A DNA stretch of 7,213 nt from Candidatus Brocadiia bacterium (GTDB taxonomy: Bacteria > Planctomycetota > PUPC01 > DSUN01): NCBI GenBank assembly GCA_016782825.1, contig JADHXT010000174.1, forward strand, positions 1 to 7,213. The letters run 5' to 3'. The notes below the pieces were generated by a model that saw nothing but the letters and a program-made list of their open reading frames with translations, had not been told where the DNA came from and ran no database searches. This document shows, in pieces, positions 7,092 through 7,213 of the stretch (its first letter is position 1; each line of letters begins with the position of its first letter). A program made the translations under genes and the position numbers.

Positions 7092-7213
7092 TTGCCGGGC
7101 CCCTGTTGGAAGAGGAGCAAACGGCGCGGCAGGACCCGTCAGATCACCCTTGAGCTGCCCGATGAGCTTGTGGGGAAGATCCGCGAGGCCATTCTGATGA
7201 ACTTCGAGTTACG
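7092..7213 (+). CDS. 3'-truncated small reading frame resembling an antitoxin or ribbon-helix-helix N-terminus
   Basis: The frame runs off the right edge. The part from 7140 reads QITLELPDELVGKIREAIL, a beta-strand then helix pattern (T-x-E-L-P-D-E-L) typical of ribbon-helix-helix DNA-binding proteins and some small antitoxins such as UPF0175. The start is unclear. TTG at 7092 is the nearest in-frame initiator, and an ATG at 7059 overlaps copy B in antisense. A Shine-Dalgarno-like AGAGGAG at 7111-7117 is not followed by a usable start codon; an AGG stands at 7131 where an ATG would fit. The gene may have lost its start, or the real start may be TTG. With so few residues, the family is only a suggestion. 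Confidence 0.35.
   Translation, partial: MPGPCWKRSKRRGRTRQITLELPDELVGKIREAILMNFEL

Noticed and set aside
6724..7197. Two overlapping plus-strand frames of about 140-157 residues
   Set aside because: They are Pro/Ser/Arg-rich and antisense to copy B, whose codon pattern and similarity to copy A support the minus strand instead.

Overview
This is high-GC bacterial DNA (roughly two thirds G+C by eye) with two very long plus-strand genes, each followed by a short convergent region carrying related small reading frames on the minus strand. There are no tRNA or rRNA genes, CRISPR arrays or recognisable insertion sequences. The second long gene belongs to a type of large secreted protein with a degenerate methyltransferase-like domain and a PQQ-type beta-propeller. 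I associate that type with Planctomycetota and related environmental lineages such as Lentisphaerota and Hydrogenedentota. The organism is therefore probably an uncultured member of that group, but this is inferred from one protein.

Layout: (1) 3-3077, plus, the 3' part of a gene for a very large heparinase II/III-like (polysaccharide-lyase-like) protein whose true start lies left of the window. (2) 3085-3363, minus, an unrecognised 92-residue gene with a perfect Shine-Dalgarno sequence and a 10-bp inverted repeat just upstream. (3) 3364-3646, an intergenic region with the control sequences for gene 2 and for the next long gene, including a possible TTGACA promoter and a second dyad. (4) 3650-6676, plus, the secreted PQQ-like beta-propeller protein. 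(5) 6503-7060, minus, a doubtful reading frame. Its N-terminal part is clearly related to gene 2, while its C-terminal part overlaps the propeller gene and may be an artefact of a frameshift. (6) 7092-7213, plus, the start of a possible small protein resembling a ribbon-helix-helix or antitoxin N-terminus, cut by the window edge.

The two long genes fit exported degradation of complex organic matter: a glycan-lyase-like enzyme beside a periplasmic or extracellular propeller protein. They have separate upstream regions and are 572 bp apart with an opposing gene between them, so they are not an obvious operon.

The least explained signal is the pair of related 43-codon minus-strand segments (3142-3270 and 6941-7069). 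They align without gaps and share the pattern E-W-H-K-A, W-S-E-G-R, G-W, W, H-Q. Many codons for shared residues differ only synonymously. Each lies tail-to-tail behind a large gene. This looks like an undescribed, dispersed small-protein family or a mobile small gene.
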